From Thermococcus gorgonarius (lineage in GTDB: Archaea > Methanobacteriota_B > Thermococci > Thermococcales > Thermococcaceae): DNA of 64,000 nt. The translations under genes were made by a program, and so were the position numbers. The notes beneath the pieces are model-generated. The model searched no databases and was not told the DNA's origin. It worked only from the letters and a program-made list of their open reading frames with translations. Shown piece by piece: positions 1 through 9,343 of this stretch. Location: contig NZ_CP014855.1 in assembly GCF_002214385.1 (NCBI RefSeq), positions 186,001 through 250,000 on the forward strand, read 5' to 3'. Numbering within the stretch: the first letter of the stretch is position 1; every line of letters begins with the position of its first letter.

Positions 1-1
1 C

Positions 2-181
2 CTCCAGGACCTCAAGGTGGCCTACGACGGAACGGTCAGGGATCCAACGGGAATCATAGTCCAGTTCAAGTACGGTGAAGACGGTGTCGATCCAATGAAG
101 AGCTGGCAGGGCAAGACGGTTGACGTTGACAGGGTCATTGTGAGAACCCTTCTCAAGGTGAGGGGGAACGGAAAGGCGTGA
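2..181 (+). CDS. rpoA1: RNA polymerase subunit A' (Rpo1N), C-terminal fragment
   Basis: The window opens inside this gene; the last 59 codons are read in frame from base 2 to a TGA at 179. The residues [18 protein letters not shown] match the end of the archaeal A' subunit, the N-terminal part of the split beta'-like largest subunit. It lies 9 bases ahead of rpoA2, the usual archaeal order, so the two halves of the largest subunit are probably co-transcribed. The active-site region is outside the window. Confidence 0.93.
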   Translation, partial: LQDLKVAYDGTVRDPTGIIVQFKYGEDGVDPMKSWQGKTVDVDRVIVRTLLKVRGNGKA

Positions 182-190
182 GGTGAGAAA

Positions 191-1366
191 ATGGTAGCGG
201 CCAAGACCATTAAATCTTTAGTTGAGAAGACTCCCCTCCCGGATGCGGTTAAGGAAGAGCTCTACAACAAGCTCATCGAGTACAATAAGAAGTACAAGCT
301 CAAAAAGGCCGAGGTAGAGGCTATCGTTGAGGAAGTGGTGAAGGAGTACGAGAAGGCCCTTGTTGAGCCGGGAGAACCTGTTGGTACTGTTGCGGCACAG
401 TCAATAGGTGAGCCTTCAACGCAGATGACCCTCAACACCTTCCACTACGCGGGTGTCGCTGAGATAAACGTTACCCTCGGTTTGCCCAGAATTATCGAAA
501 TTGTCGATGCCAGGAAGAACCCATCAACACCAATCATGACGGTTTATCTTGACGAGGAGCACAGGCACGACATGGCCAAGGCCCTTGAAGTCGCCAGGAG
601 AATAGAGGGAACCACCCTTGAAAACCTCGCCAGAGAGGAGACAATAGACATCCTTAACTTCGAGTATGTAGTTGAGATTGATCCTGAGAGGCTTGAAAAG
701 GCAGGTCTTGACATGGAAAGGGTGCTGAAAAAACTGTCCAGCTCTTTTAAGAGCGCTGAGTTTGAGGCCGACGGGTACACGATCATCGTCAGGCCCAAAA
801 AGGTTGGTAAGCTCTCAGACCTGAGAAAGCTTGCCGAAAAGGTTAAAAAGCACCGCCTTAAGGGTCTCTCTGGCGTCGGGAAGACCATCATAAGGAAGGA
901 AGGCGACGAGTACGTGATATACACCGAGGGCTCGAACTTCAAGCAAGTACTAAAGGTCCCCGGCGTTGATCCAACCAGGACGAGAACCAACAACATCTGG
1001 GAGATCGCGGAAGTGCTCGGCATTGAAGCCGCCAGAAACGCCATAATAGAGGAAATAGTGAGCACAATGCGTGAGCAGGGTCTGGAGGTTGATATAAGAC
1101 ACATCATGCTCGTCGCCGACATGATGACTCTGGACGGGGCAATCCGTCCGATAGGGAGACATGGTGTGGTCGGAGAGAAGGCGAGCGTCCTGGCTAGGGC
1201 CGCCTTTGAGATAACTACCACGCACCTCTTCGAAGCAGCCGAGAGGGGTGAGGTCGATCCCCTCAACGGTGTCGTTGAGAACGTCCTCATCGGCCAGCCA
1301 ATCCCCGTTGGAACCGGGATGGTCAACCTGAAGATGGGCCTTCCCCTGAGACCGAAAAGGGAGTAG
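191..1366 (+). CDS. rpoA2: DNA-directed RNA polymerase subunit A'' (Rpo1C)
   Basis: This 391-residue protein is the C-terminal part of the split archaeal largest RNA polymerase subunit. The motif [20 protein letters not shown] (from about residue 58) begins the segment that forms the bridge helix/trigger loop part of the catalytic centre, followed by the conserved [19 protein letters not shown]. The C-terminal section [19 protein letters not shown] is also diagnostic. A ribosome site GAGGTGAG precedes the ATG. No intein or frameshift is visible. It sits between rpoA1 and rpl30e in the standard operon. Confidence 0.97.
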   Translation: MVAAKTIKSLVEKTPLPDAVKEELYNKLIEYNKKYKLKKAEVEAIVEEVVKEYEKALVEPGEPVGTVAAQSIGEPSTQMTLNTFHYAGVAEINVTLGLPRIIEIVDARKNPSTPIMTVYLDEEHRHDMAKALEVARRIEGTTLENLAREETIDILNFEYVVEIDPERLEKAGLDMERVLKKLSSSFKSAEFEADGYTIIVRPKKVGKLSDLRKLAEKVKKHRLKGLSGVGKTIIRKEGDEYVIYTEGSNFKQVLKVPGVDPTRTRTNNIWEIAEVLGIEAARNAIIEEIVSTMREQGLEVDIRHIMLVADMMTLDGAIRPIGRHGVVGEKASVLARAAFEITTTHLFEAAERGEVDPLNGVVENVLIGQPIPVGTGMVNLKMGLPLRPKRE

Positions 1367-1379
1367 GGAGGTGTGAAGT

Positions 1380-2122
<743 letters not shown>

Positions 2123-2132
2123 GGTGATGATC

Positions 2133-2576
2133 ATGGCTGGAAAGAAGGCCCCGTATGGAGAATTCGCGGGAAGAAAGCTCAAGCTCAAGAGGAAGAAGTT
2201 CCGCTGGAGCGACATAAGGTACAAGAGGAGGGTCCTCCGCCTCAAGGAGAAGAGCGACCCGCTTGAGGGCGCTCCACAGGCCAGGGGAATAGTCCTTGAG
2301 AAGATCGCGGTTGAAGCAAAGCAGCCGAACTCGGCTATGCGTAAGGCAGTCAGGGTTCAGCTCATCAAGAACGGTAAGGTCGTCACCGCCTTCACCCCCG
2401 GTGACGGTGCCATCAACCACATCGACGAGCACGACGAGGTCATCATCGAGGGAATCGGCGGTCCTAAGGGCGGTTCGATGGGTGATATCCCCGGTATCAG
2501 GTACAAGGTCGTCAAGGTCAACAGGGTTTCCCTCAAGGAGCTCGTCAAGGGAAGGAAGGAGAAGCCGAGGAGGTGA
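2133..2576 (+). CDS. rps12: 30S ribosomal protein S12
   Basis: S12 (uS12) lies at the decoding centre of the small subunit. The conserved segment [20 protein letters not shown] and the later [20 protein letters not shown] are unmistakable. I chose the ATG at 2133 (protein starting [10 protein letters not shown], 147 residues) because GAGGTGAT at 2121-2128 is correctly spaced for it and 147 is the usual archaeal length; in-frame GTG and ATG codons at 2124 and 2127 overlap that ribosome site. Part of the rpo-ribosomal operon. Confidence 0.97.
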
Positions 2577-2581
2577 AGTGA

Positions 2582-3229
2582 ATGGCCAAGCCACTAACCG
2601 AGAGGTTCTTCATCCCGAAGGAAGTCAAGGTCATGGGCAGGTGGAGCGTTGAGGACGTCGAGGTTACCGACCCGTCCCTCAAGCCCTACATAAACCTCGA
2701 GCCGAGAATACTCCCGCACAGCCACGGAAGGCACGCAAAGAAGCCCTTCGGCAAGGCCAACGTCCACATCGTTGAAAGGCTCATCAACAAGGTCATGAGG
2801 AGCGGCGCCAGCCACTACAAGGCTGGTGGCCACTTCATGAGAAGGGAGCACCGCTCGATAATGAGCAAGAAGATGAAGGCCTACGAGGTCGTTAAGGAGG
2901 CCTTCATGATCATCGAGAAGAGGACGAAGCAGAACCCGATTCAGGTCCTCGTAAGGGCTATTGAGAACTCCGCCCCGAGGGAAGATACAACAACGATAGC
3001 CTTCGGTGGAATCCGCTACCACATGTCAGTTGACGTCTCCCCGCTCAGGAGGCTCGACGTTGCCCTCAAGAACATCGCCCTCGGTGCGAGCATAAAGTGC
3101 TACCGCAACAAGACCACTTACGCCCAGGCTTTGGCCGAGGAAATAATCGCCGCCGCCAACAAGGACCCGAAGAGCTTCGCCTACAGCAAGAAGGAAGAGA
3201 TCGAGAGGATTGCCCAGTCCTCACGCTGA
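2582..3229 (+). CDS. rps7: 30S ribosomal protein S7
   Basis: A 215-residue archaeal S7 (uS7), the primary assembly protein of the small-subunit head. Typical stretches are [20 protein letters not shown] near the start, [20 protein letters not shown] and the C-terminal [20 protein letters not shown]. It follows S12 by five bases and closes the operon. In many archaea elongation factor 1A and S10 follow here, but in this window the next gene is an unrelated small protein behind its own TATA-like sequence, so that part of the operon is elsewhere. Confidence 0.97.
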   Translation: MAKPLTERFFIPKEVKVMGRWSVEDVEVTDPSLKPYINLEPRILPHSHGRHAKKPFGKANVHIVERLINKVMRSGASHYKAGGHFMRREHRSIMSKKMKAYEVVKEAFMIIEKRTKQNPIQVLVRAIENSAPREDTTTIAFGGIRYHMSVDVSPLRRLDVALKNIALGASIKCYRNKTTYAQALAEEIIAAANKDPKSFAYSKKEEIERIAQSSR

Positions 3230-3314
3230 GGGCTGGTTCCGTCTTACACTTTTCTCCCCTGTTTCTTGGGTGAACTTTTTAACCCTGGGCACCAACTTGT
3301 TGTGGTGTGATATC

Positions 3315-3701
3315 ATGATATTCCTCATAGGATTTTCCGAAGATGAAGTTGAGCTCGTAAGGAACGCTTTTGGGGACGTTCCGGTGTATGAAATTCCCGA
3401 GGAGTGCAGGGGCTGGATTCTGAGTGAAATCATCGAAAAGGCCGACTCGCTGAAGGGCAGTGGAAACTGGCACGAGAGGAAGTTCTTCCTAATGCACGAC
3501 CTGAGCAACGAGGAGATAAAGGACGCCCTGAGGAAGATGAAGTCCCTCGGCTTTAGGGGAGTCATCTACGCAACAACAACGCCGAACTCCCTCACCATGA
3601 AGCTCGACGAGCTTATAGAGGAATGGCTCGAGGAGGATGAGTACTTCAGGCAGCTGAGAAAAATGAAGAAAGGGCCTTACCTGAACATAGGCAGTAGTTA
3701 A
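3315..3701 (+). CDS. DUF3783-like small acidic protein
   Basis: A 128-residue protein beginning MIFLIGFSEDEVELVRNAFG. The fold looks like alternating helices and strands, with LSNEEIKDALRKMKSLGFRG and a charged helical tail. It resembles the DUF3783 family of archaeal and bacterial proteins of unknown function, by memory of the family pattern only. The open frame extends upstream, but the ATG at 3315 has GGTGTGA at the right distance and a T/A-rich ACTTTTTAACCC element lies about 45 bases upstream, so it is probably transcribed separately from rps7. No membrane segment or catalytic motif is visible. Confidence 0.7.
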   Translation: MIFLIGFSEDEVELVRNAFGDVPVYEIPEECRGWILSEIIEKADSLKGSGNWHERKFFLMHDLSNEEIKDALRKMKSLGFRGVIYATTTPNSLTMKLDELIEEWLEEDEYFRQLRKMKKGPYLNIGSS

Positions 3702-3853
3702 GGCAACCGTTCTCGCCTTTTGGATACAGCTTCTTTCTTTTGGCTCCTTCGCCCCCAGTATTGTTCTCTCTGGGGGGAAATAGTGTGGGGCTTATGAAAG
3801 GCGGAATCATTAGCTTTGGAGAATATCTTGGATTTTTCCAGCAATGCTCTTGT

Positions 3854-4258
3854 TTAACCTTCCTTGTCAACTTTTTCGAAGGGGTTGTATATCTTGAGAC
3901 CCTCAACTTTCTCGAAGTCCTTGACGTTCCTTGTAACCAGTGTTAAGCCGTGAAGGAGTGTTGTGGCGGCTATAACCGCATCAGGGAGCTTTATGCTGAC
4001 CTTCCTCCTGAGTTCAATCGCAACGTCGGCTATCTCATTGGTGAGCGGTATAACGTGCGCGAAGCTTATGAACTCCTTTGACTTCTCAAAGCCTTCTGGT
4101 GTATGGCCTTTCCAGCCGAGGAACTCTATCTTCGTGATTATGGAGACGTTGAAACTTTTCCTCAGGATTTCCTCCACTTTGGGGAGTTCATCCTCAGGAA
4201 TAGTATCGGCCAGATAGTAGATGAGAACGTTTGTGTCAATCAGAAACCCCTCTCCCAT
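3854..4258 (-). CDS. vapC: VapC-type PIN-domain toxin (predicted RNase)
   Basis: A 134-residue PIN domain. The acidic Mg-binding residues are visible: D8 in FLIDTN, E45 in KIEFLGW, D93 in LPDAVIAAT and a final Asn/Asp pair in TRNVKDF. PIN toxins of VapBC modules cleave RNA when not held by the partner antitoxin. It overlaps the upstream small gene by 19 bases, the usual arrangement of such modules. The RNA target cannot be told from the sequence. The frame is intact, so the toxin is probably functional. Confidence 0.88.
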   Translation of the reverse strand: MGEGFLIDTNVLIYYLADTIPEDELPKVEEILRKSFNVSIITKIEFLGWKGHTPEGFEKSKEFISFAHVIPLTNEIADVAIELRRKVSIKLPDAVIAATTLLHGLTLVTRNVKDFEKVEGLKIYNPFEKVDKEG

Positions 4259-4428
4259 TCCTCCCTCAGCTCCCTGAGGCTTTTTTCTAGGTCTTTTCTG
4301 CCCCTGTAGATCCCCCTGTACTTAGAGGGCTCGAAGAACTCAGCTTTTATCTTTTCCCAGAGTTCCGGGGGAATTATGACACCCTTAACTTTTCCGTGCT
4401 CATCGTAGATGTATTCAATTCCTTCCAT
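4240..4428 (-). CDS. vapB: VapB-like antitoxin
   Basis: A 62-residue protein encoded directly upstream of, and overlapping, the PIN toxin. It begins MEGIEYIYDEHGKVKGVIIP, a short beta segment typical of small archaeal antitoxins that carry only a minimal N-terminal module, followed by a highly charged helical tail (KDLEKSLRELREEWERGF) expected to wrap the toxin. Start supported by a GGTGGGGAT ribosome site. Neutralisation of the toxin and autoregulation are inferred from context. The family might equally be called a RelB-like or DUF-type antitoxin. Confidence 0.8.
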   Translation of the reverse strand: MEGIEYIYDEHGKVKGVIIPPELWEKIKAEFFEPSKYRGIYRGRKDLEKSLRELREEWERGF

Positions 4429-4595
4429 ATCCCCACCTGAAGTAGTTTTGTTTTTCGCATATTTAACCCCTTCGTCCTCAGTATTGTACTCTGACTATTA
4501 TTTCATACCGTCGCAAACGCTCCATCGAGAAGACCCTTTTTAACCATCCAGCTCAAGAAGACCTATAAGGCAGAGCTTTCAATAAATCTCTGATT

Positions 4596-5717
4596 TCATC
4601 CCTTTATCAAACTCCTCCCCACCATGTTGGCAGGCTTATCCACGCCAAAGAAGTCCAGTATCGTCGGAGCTATGTCCATGAGCGAGGCGTTTTCAAGGTT
4701 TGCTTTCTCAAAGCCCCAGAGGATGAGCGGAACCTTAACAACCGGCTCGTTGTTGGAGCCGTGCATACCCTTAACCCAGTGGCTTACTCCCTTAATCCCC
4801 TTGCACATCCTGTGGGAGCAGAACCAGTAGCCCGGCTTGGCTGAAACTATAAGCTCGCCGCTGTTGGGGCTGTTCAAATGGGGAAGTTCGTCGCGGAAGA
4901 AAACGTCTTTAACGCCCGGCGCTTTCCTTAAAACCTCGAAGGCATCCTCAGCGTCGCCCGGGTTTCTCAGGTAAACATGAACGCCCCCGCCAGAAGAGAC
5001 CCTCCTAACTCCTATCCCGCTATCCACGAGGAGCTCCCTGATGTTCACCCAGGTGTGCACCTCTTCCTGCCCGTGGTCGGCGAAGATTACGAATGCGTAC
5101 TCGTCTTTAAGCCTTTCCCACAGGGTTCTAACGGCGGTATCGACAGTTTCCACGGCTTTGAGCGCGCCCTCGCTCAGGGGCCCGTGGTCGTGGCTCATCC
5201 CGTCTATTGAGGCGAAGTGGACGAGGAGCAAATCCGGTTTACATTCCTCGTAGATGTAGATGGCTGAATTCAAGACCCATACATCTTTCCTCCAGTCCCT
5301 GCCGTGTTTTCTATAAAGCTCGTTGCTCGCGAAGAAGGGCGGGAAAATCCTAACGTCCGTTCCACTGAAGGGGGGCATCGTGTAGCCGCTGACGGAACCC
5401 GTCCTGATGCCCCTCCCCCGGAGGATATCAACGATAGTTGGAGCTCTGATGACCCTGTGCGGGTTGAAAGCCACCTCGTAGTCGTAGAAGTTAATCTTCC
5501 TGTCGGCCAGCCTGTCATAGTAGCCGTTCTCGACGACGCCGTGGTCCTTCGGCCAGACCCCGGTCATGACGCTCGTGTGAACGAGGTCGGTAAGGGTTGG
5601 GAAGATTGAGTCAACTACCACGAAATCGCCGTTTTCTGCCAGCTCGCTCAGGAAGGGCATGTGTTTGAGGTTGTAAACCCCGTTACCGTCTAGGCTTATT
5701 AGGGCGAGCTTTTTCAT
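4596..5717 (-). CDS. Alkaline phosphatase-superfamily phosphodiesterase / nucleotide pyrophosphatase
   Basis: A 373-residue protein of the type I phosphodiesterase/nucleotide pyrophosphatase family. Expected metal-site elements are present: D10 in LISLDGNG, a nucleophile Thr in PTLTDLVHTSVMTG, Asp/His in SIDGMSHDHGP, the FADHGQ pair and GMHGS towards the C terminus. It should hydrolyse phosphodiester or phosphonate bonds; the substrate is unknown. I chose the ATG at 5717 because GGTGATC lies just ahead, although an in-frame GTG exists at 5726. No signal peptide is visible, so it is probably cytoplasmic. Upstream lies a possible C/D box sRNA. Confidence 0.85.
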   Translation of the reverse strand: MKKLALISLDGNGVYNLKHMPFLSELAENGDFVVVDSIFPTLTDLVHTSVMTGVWPKDHGVVENGYYDRLADRKINFYDYEVAFNPHRVIRAPTIVDILRGRGIRTGSVSGYTMPPFSGTDVRIFPPFFASNELYRKHGRDWRKDVWVLNSAIYIYEECKPDLLLVHFASIDGMSHDHGPLSEGALKAVETVDTAVRTLWERLKDEYAFVIFADHGQEEVHTWVNIRELLVDSGIGVRRVSSGGGVHVYLRNPGDAEDAFEVLRKAPGVKDVFFRDELPHLNSPNSGELIVSAKPGYWFCSHRMCKGIKGVSHWVKGMHGSNNEPVVKVPLILWGFEKANLENASLMDIAPTILDFFGVDKPANMVGRSLIKG

Positions 5718-5731
5718 TTCGATCACCGGTG

Positions 5732-5781
5732 TCGGCCTGACGTGCAGTCATCACCGTTCAGTGGGATGGAGTGGTCGTCAT
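5732..5781 (-). ncRNA. Possible C/D box sRNA (weak D box)
   Basis: On the minus strand the order is ATGACGA (C box with one change, 5781-5775), 13 bases, CTGA (D', 5761-5758), a three-base spacer, GTGATGA (C', 5754-5748), 12 bases, then CCGA (5735-5732) where a CTGA D box should be. The spacing fits an archaeal 2'-O-methylation guide, but the terminal D box is off consensus. The C box overlaps the nreA stop codon and the 3' end runs into the leader of the next gene, so it could be processed from their transcript or be chance. Confidence 0.38.
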
Positions 5782-7046
5782 CCACCTGCATTATCTCTAT
5801 CGAGGCGGTATATATTCTTTCCGAGCCACTGGTCTAAAGTTTTCTGCCTCGCGAGATTTCTTAGGATGTAGCTCCTCTCAAGGTATTTCTCGAACGGGTG
5901 CTCAAGGCGTCTCTTAATGGCCTCCAGCGCCTCGTTTAACGTCTCAAAGCGCCCTATGGGGTTCTCCATCGCTTTCTTCACGCCGAGCCTTATCTGCCAC
6001 ACGCCAAGAGGGGCGTAGTACTCCGGAGTAACCTCGCGGAAGACGACGGCCCTTGCCTGCCTTTTCCTTTTCCTCAGGGCTTCAAGGACGCTTAGACGGG
6101 CCGCGTAGTAGGCCCCAGCCGTTTCCTTGACGTATTCCTTCCTTCCGCGGAAGTCCTCGTAGTCGTGGATTACACTCGGTTCACTCGAACCGAAGAGCGA
6201 ACCCTTCAGCCAGACCTCAAGGAGCTCGAAGGCGTAGCTCTCGGGCATCAGGAGAACAGCGTAGCGATTTCCAAGGAAGCGGTAAAAGTAAACCTCGTAA
6301 TCGCTGATGGGCGGATAGTGGAGAATTTCCCCCCTCAGGTTCTTCCCTATCGTGTCCTGCACCGCCGTGATGCTCCACCTCGTCGGGACGAGTTTCTTTT
6401 CAACCCCAAGCAGTCCGGCTGAGAGGAGCCTCACGATGTAGTACTCGTCAAAGCCCCAGTTGTAGAGCCTCATTATTGCTTCCTCTGCCTTCAGCTCGTC
6501 GCTCACAACGTAATCCGTCTTCCTCGGTATCCTCGGGTTCTCGGTGAGCTCGAAGTCAAGGAGCTCGGCCCGCGGACCGAGAGGCGGTGCAAACTCGCTT
6601 GGGATGACCTTGAGAACAGGTCTTTTCTTGAGAAGGATTTCGCTGTCCACGGGTTTTATTGACATGGCTAGCTCCTGAATCTCGCTCAGAACTCTTCCGC
6701 TCTTCCTCACGTTCACGTCCACCTTGCTCTCGCCCATAACGAGGAGGGAGCGGTAGTAGAGGATGTCGCGTATAGTTTTGTCCTCCCATTTGAGGGGATT
6801 ATCGAGGTAGCTCGTGTTCCCCTCTATCGGGGGGACGAGCGGGCCTATTCTAACCTTCGGGTAGCCATACTCACCGACGAAAACACTTGGTGGGGAAGAG
6901 CCGAAGAGATGCCTCTTGTTCAGCTTCCCCTCTACCCTTTGGGCTACCCTGAAGCGCTCAAGGATTGGACAGGTCGGTCTTCCGCAGAGCAGCTTTCTGC
7001 CCTTGCAGACGGCACAGAGTTTTGAGTTGAAAACGCGCGCATTCAT
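5778..7046 (-). CDS. nreA: DNA repair protein NreA with C-terminal PCNA-binding motif
   Basis: This 422-residue protein matches the archaeal Nre family. An N-terminal four-cysteine cluster (C11, C14, C21 and C26: CAVCKGRKLLCGRPTC) is a predicted zinc or metal site. The extreme C terminus carries QKTLDQWL, a PCNA-interacting (PIP) box as reported for haloarchaeal NreA, linked to repair of alkylation or mitomycin-type damage. The ORF can be extended upstream by 49 codons, but that part overlaps a promoter region and looks non-coding; the ATG at 7046 places the cysteines as expected. It is divergent from aor. Confidence 0.88.
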   Translation of the reverse strand: MNARVFNSKLCAVCKGRKLLCGRPTCPILERFRVAQRVEGKLNKRHLFGSSPPSVFVGEYGYPKVRIGPLVPPIEGNTSYLDNPLKWEDKTIRDILYYRSLLVMGESKVDVNVRKSGRVLSEIQELAMSIKPVDSEILLKKRPVLKVIPSEFAPPLGPRAELLDFELTENPRIPRKTDYVVSDELKAEEAIMRLYNWGFDEYYIVRLLSAGLLGVEKKLVPTRWSITAVQDTIGKNLRGEILHYPPISDYEVYFYRFLGNRYAVLLMPESYAFELLEVWLKGSLFGSSEPSVIHDYEDFRGRKEYVKETAGAYYAARLSVLEALRKRKRQARAVVFREVTPEYYAPLGVWQIRLGVKKAMENPIGRFETLNEALEAIKRRLEHPFEKYLERSYILRNLARQKTLDQWLGKNIYRLDRDNAGG

Positions 7047-7141
7047 CGAATTTGCTTTTGTACTGTGATATTTATGGCTTTCCCCCGAAAAACCGAAGAC
7101 CTTTTTGTAAACAGCAGTGGCTAACAAAAGGGATTTTTGCG

Positions 7142-7169
7142 TATAAGGGTGTTTTCCTAAACCCTTATA
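7142..7169 (+). promoter_or_regulatory. aor promoter with inverted repeat overlapping the TATA box
   Basis: The arms TATAAGGGT (7142-7150) and ACCCTTATA (7161-7169) are a perfect 9-bp inverted repeat with a 10-base spacer. The right arm contains the TATA box of aor, about 40 bases before its ATG. Such a placement would let a dimeric regulator block TBP binding. This is seen in the sequence; the regulator is unknown. Confidence 0.55.
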
Positions 7170-7204
7170 TACTTCGATGTACTGATATGTCATGAGGTGT
7201 TTTT

Positions 7205-9022
7205 ATGTACGGCAACTGGGGAAGGTTTCTGCGCGTGAACCTCTCCACTGGAGAGATAAAGGTTGAAGAGTACGACGAGGAGCTCGCCAAGAAGTGGCTG
7301 GGCAGCAGAGGCCTGGCGATATACTTCCTTCTGAGGGACATGGACCCGAAGGTCGACCCGCTTAGCCCCGAGAACAAGCTGATAATTACCCCCGGCCCGC
7401 TGAGCGGAACGAGCGCTCCAACCGGTGGAAGGTACAACGTCGTCACGAAGAGCCCGCTGACGGGCTTTATAACCATGGCCAACTCCGGCGGCTACTTTGG
7501 TGCCGAGCTGAAGTTCGCCGGCTGGGACGGAATCATCGTCGAAGGAAAGGCAGAGAGCCCGGTCTACATCTATATCAAGGACGACAATGTCGAGATCCGC
7601 GACGCGAGTCACCTCTGGGGCAAGGTCGTGAGCGAGACCGAAGAGGCCATAAAGAAAGAGATAGGGAGCAAGAAGCTCCACATAGCCAGCATAGGCCCGG
7701 CTGGAGAGAACCTCGTTAAGTTCGCGGCCGTTATGAACGACGGCCACAGGGCGGCTGGAAGGGCTGGCGTTGGTGCTGTCATGGGAAGCAAGAACCTCAA
7801 GGCGATAGCAGTGGAGGGAAGCAAACAGGTTCCGATAGCGGACAGGCAGAAGTTCATGCTCACCGTCAGGGAGAAGATAAACAAGCTGAGGAACGACCCC
7901 GTTGCTGGTGGAGGATTGCCGAAGTACGGTACCGCCGTTCTGGTCAACATAATTAACGAGAACGGTCTCTATCCAACGAGGAACTTCCAGACGGGTGTCT
8001 TTGAGCACGCCTACGAGCAGAGCGGTGAGGCGATGACTGCCAAGTACCTCATAAAGAACCAGCCGTGCTACGCCTGTCCGATAGGCTGTGGAAGGGTCAA
8101 CAAGCTCCCGACCGTTGGTGTCACTGAAGGGCCTGAGTACGAGAGCATCTGGGCGCTCGGAGCGAATTTGGGCATAAACGATTTGGCCAGCATAATAGAG
8201 GCCAACCACCAGTGTGATGAGTTCGGTCTCGACACCATCTCGACAGGTGGAACTCTGGCAGCTGCGATGGAGCTCTATGAGAAGGGCTACCTCACGGACG
8301 AAGAGCTGGGCGACGCTCCGCCCTTCAGGTGGGGCAACACGGAGGTTCTTCACTACTACATCGAGAAGATAGCCTACAGGAAGGGCATAGGCGACAAGCT
8401 CGCCGAGGGAAGCTACCGCTTCGCCGAGATGTATGGTCATCCAGAATACTCGATGAGCGTCAAGAAGCTTGAGCTTCCGGCATATGACCCGCGTGGTGCA
8501 GAAGGACACGGTCTCGGTTACGCAACCAACAACCGTGGTGGCTGTCACATCAAGAACTACATGATAAGCCCAGAGATACTCGGCTACCCGTACAAGATGG
8601 ACCCGCACGACATAAGCGACGACAAGATAAAGATGCTCATCCTCTTCCAGGATTTGACGGCCCTCATCGACGCCGCTGGACTGTGTGTCTTCACGACCTT
8701 CGGCCTTGGAGCAGACGACTACCGCGACATGCTCAACGCTGCCCTCGGCTGGGACTTCTCAACTGAGGACTACCTCAAGATTGGAGAGCGCATCTGGAAC
8801 GCCGAGCGCTTGTTCAACCTCAAGGCCGGACTCGTTCCGGAGAGGGACGACACCCTGCCAAAGCGCTTCTTGGAAGAGCCGATGCCCGAGGGGCCGAACA
8901 AGGGTCACATTGTCCGCCTGAAGGAGATGCTCCCGCGCTACTACAAGCTCCGCGGCTGGACGGAGGACGGAAGGGTTCCGAAGGAGAAGGCGGAAGAGCT
9001 AGGCATAGCGGAGTTCCTCTGA
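7205..9022 (+). CDS. aor: Tungsten-containing aldehyde:ferredoxin oxidoreductase
   Basis: A 605-residue enzyme, the same length as the Pyrococcus furiosus AOR, to which it appears to align without gaps from memory. AOR oxidises aldehydes to acids with ferredoxin as electron acceptor, using a tungsto-bispterin cofactor and a [4Fe-4S] cluster. Three cluster cysteines are in CYACPIGC near residues 288-295 and the fourth in the AAGLCVFTTFG segment near residue 494. Pterin-binding segments such as AGRAGVGAVMGSKNLKAIAV and YDPRGAEGHGLGYATNNRGG are intact. GAGGTG precedes the start. A MoaD-like gene and a radical SAM maturation gene follow. Confidence 0.97.
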   Translation: MYGNWGRFLRVNLSTGEIKVEEYDEELAKKWLGSRGLAIYFLLRDMDPKVDPLSPENKLIITPGPLSGTSAPTGGRYNVVTKSPLTGFITMANSGGYFGAELKFAGWDGIIVEGKAESPVYIYIKDDNVEIRDASHLWGKVVSETEEAIKKEIGSKKLHIASIGPAGENLVKFAAVMNDGHRAAGRAGVGAVMGSKNLKAIAVEGSKQVPIADRQKFMLTVREKINKLRNDPVAGGGLPKYGTAVLVNIINENGLYPTRNFQTGVFEHAYEQSGEAMTAKYLIKNQPCYACPIGCGRVNKLPTVGVTEGPEYESIWALGANLGINDLASIIEANHQCDEFGLDTISTGGTLAAAMELYEKGYLTDEELGDAPPFRWGNTEVLHYYIEKIAYRKGIGDKLAEGSYRFAEMYGHPEYSMSVKKLELPAYDPRGAEGHGLGYATNNRGGCHIKNYMISPEILGYPYKMDPHDISDDKIKMLILFQDLTALIDAAGLCVFTTFGLGADDYRDMLNAALGWDFSTEDYLKIGERIWNAERLFNLKAGLVPERDDTLPKRFLEEPMPEGPNKGHIVRLKEMLPRYYKLRGWTEDGRVPKEKAEELGIAEFL

Positions 9023-9057
9023 TTCTTCTTCCCATTTTTGTCCAGCAACTCTTTTAT

Positions 9058-9074
9058 GTTCTCCCAAGGAGAAC
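9058..9074 (+). promoter_or_regulatory. Inverted repeat between TATA box and start of the moaD-like gene
   Basis: GTTCTCC and GGAGAAC form a perfect 7-bp inverted repeat around a CAA centre. It lies immediately after a TATA-like CTTTTATG sequence (9051-9058) and about 20 bases ahead of the moaD-like start, a position suited to an operator or a short leader hairpin. Confidence 0.45.
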
Positions 9075-9093
9075 CTGAGTTAAGGTGATCTTC

Positions 9094-9342
9094 GTGCTGG
9101 TTAAGCTCTTCGCGACTCTAATTGAATTCACTGGAAAGAGAAAGCTGGAAATAAATGGCCCGAAAACAGTTGGGGAACTTTTGGAAGAGCTGGATCGAAT
9201 GTTCCCCGGCTTTAAAAAAGAGCTTGAGCAGGGATACATAATTCTGGTGAACGGAAAGAACATCGAACACCTTCAGGGCCTTGATACACCCCTCTCGGAT
9301 GAAGACACCGTTAGCATATTCCCACCAGCAGGGGGCGGTTGA
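9094..9342 (+). CDS. MoaD-like ubiquitin-fold sulfur carrier
   Basis: An 82-residue beta-grasp protein ending in PPAGGGG-type residues (IFPPAGGG), the di-glycine tail that is activated as a thiocarboxylate in MoaD/SAMP proteins. In molybdopterin or tungstopterin synthesis MoaD donates sulfur to precursor Z; archaeal homologues can also act as protein modifiers. The GTG at 9094 is favoured because GGTGAT at 9085-9090 is at ribosome-site distance; a GTG at 9085 is the alternative. Its place between aor and the cofactor-modifying gene supports a role in tungsten cofactor supply. Confidence 0.87.
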   Translation: MLVKLFATLIEFTGKRKLEINGPKTVGELLEELDRMFPGFKKELEQGYIILVNGKNIEHLQGLDTPLSDEDTVSIFPPAGGG

Positions 9343-9343
9343 G

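Noticed and set aside
7047-7193. Upstream extension of nreA by 49 codons
   Set aside because: It covers the shared nreA/aor promoter region and shifts the cysteine cluster away from its usual N-terminal position.
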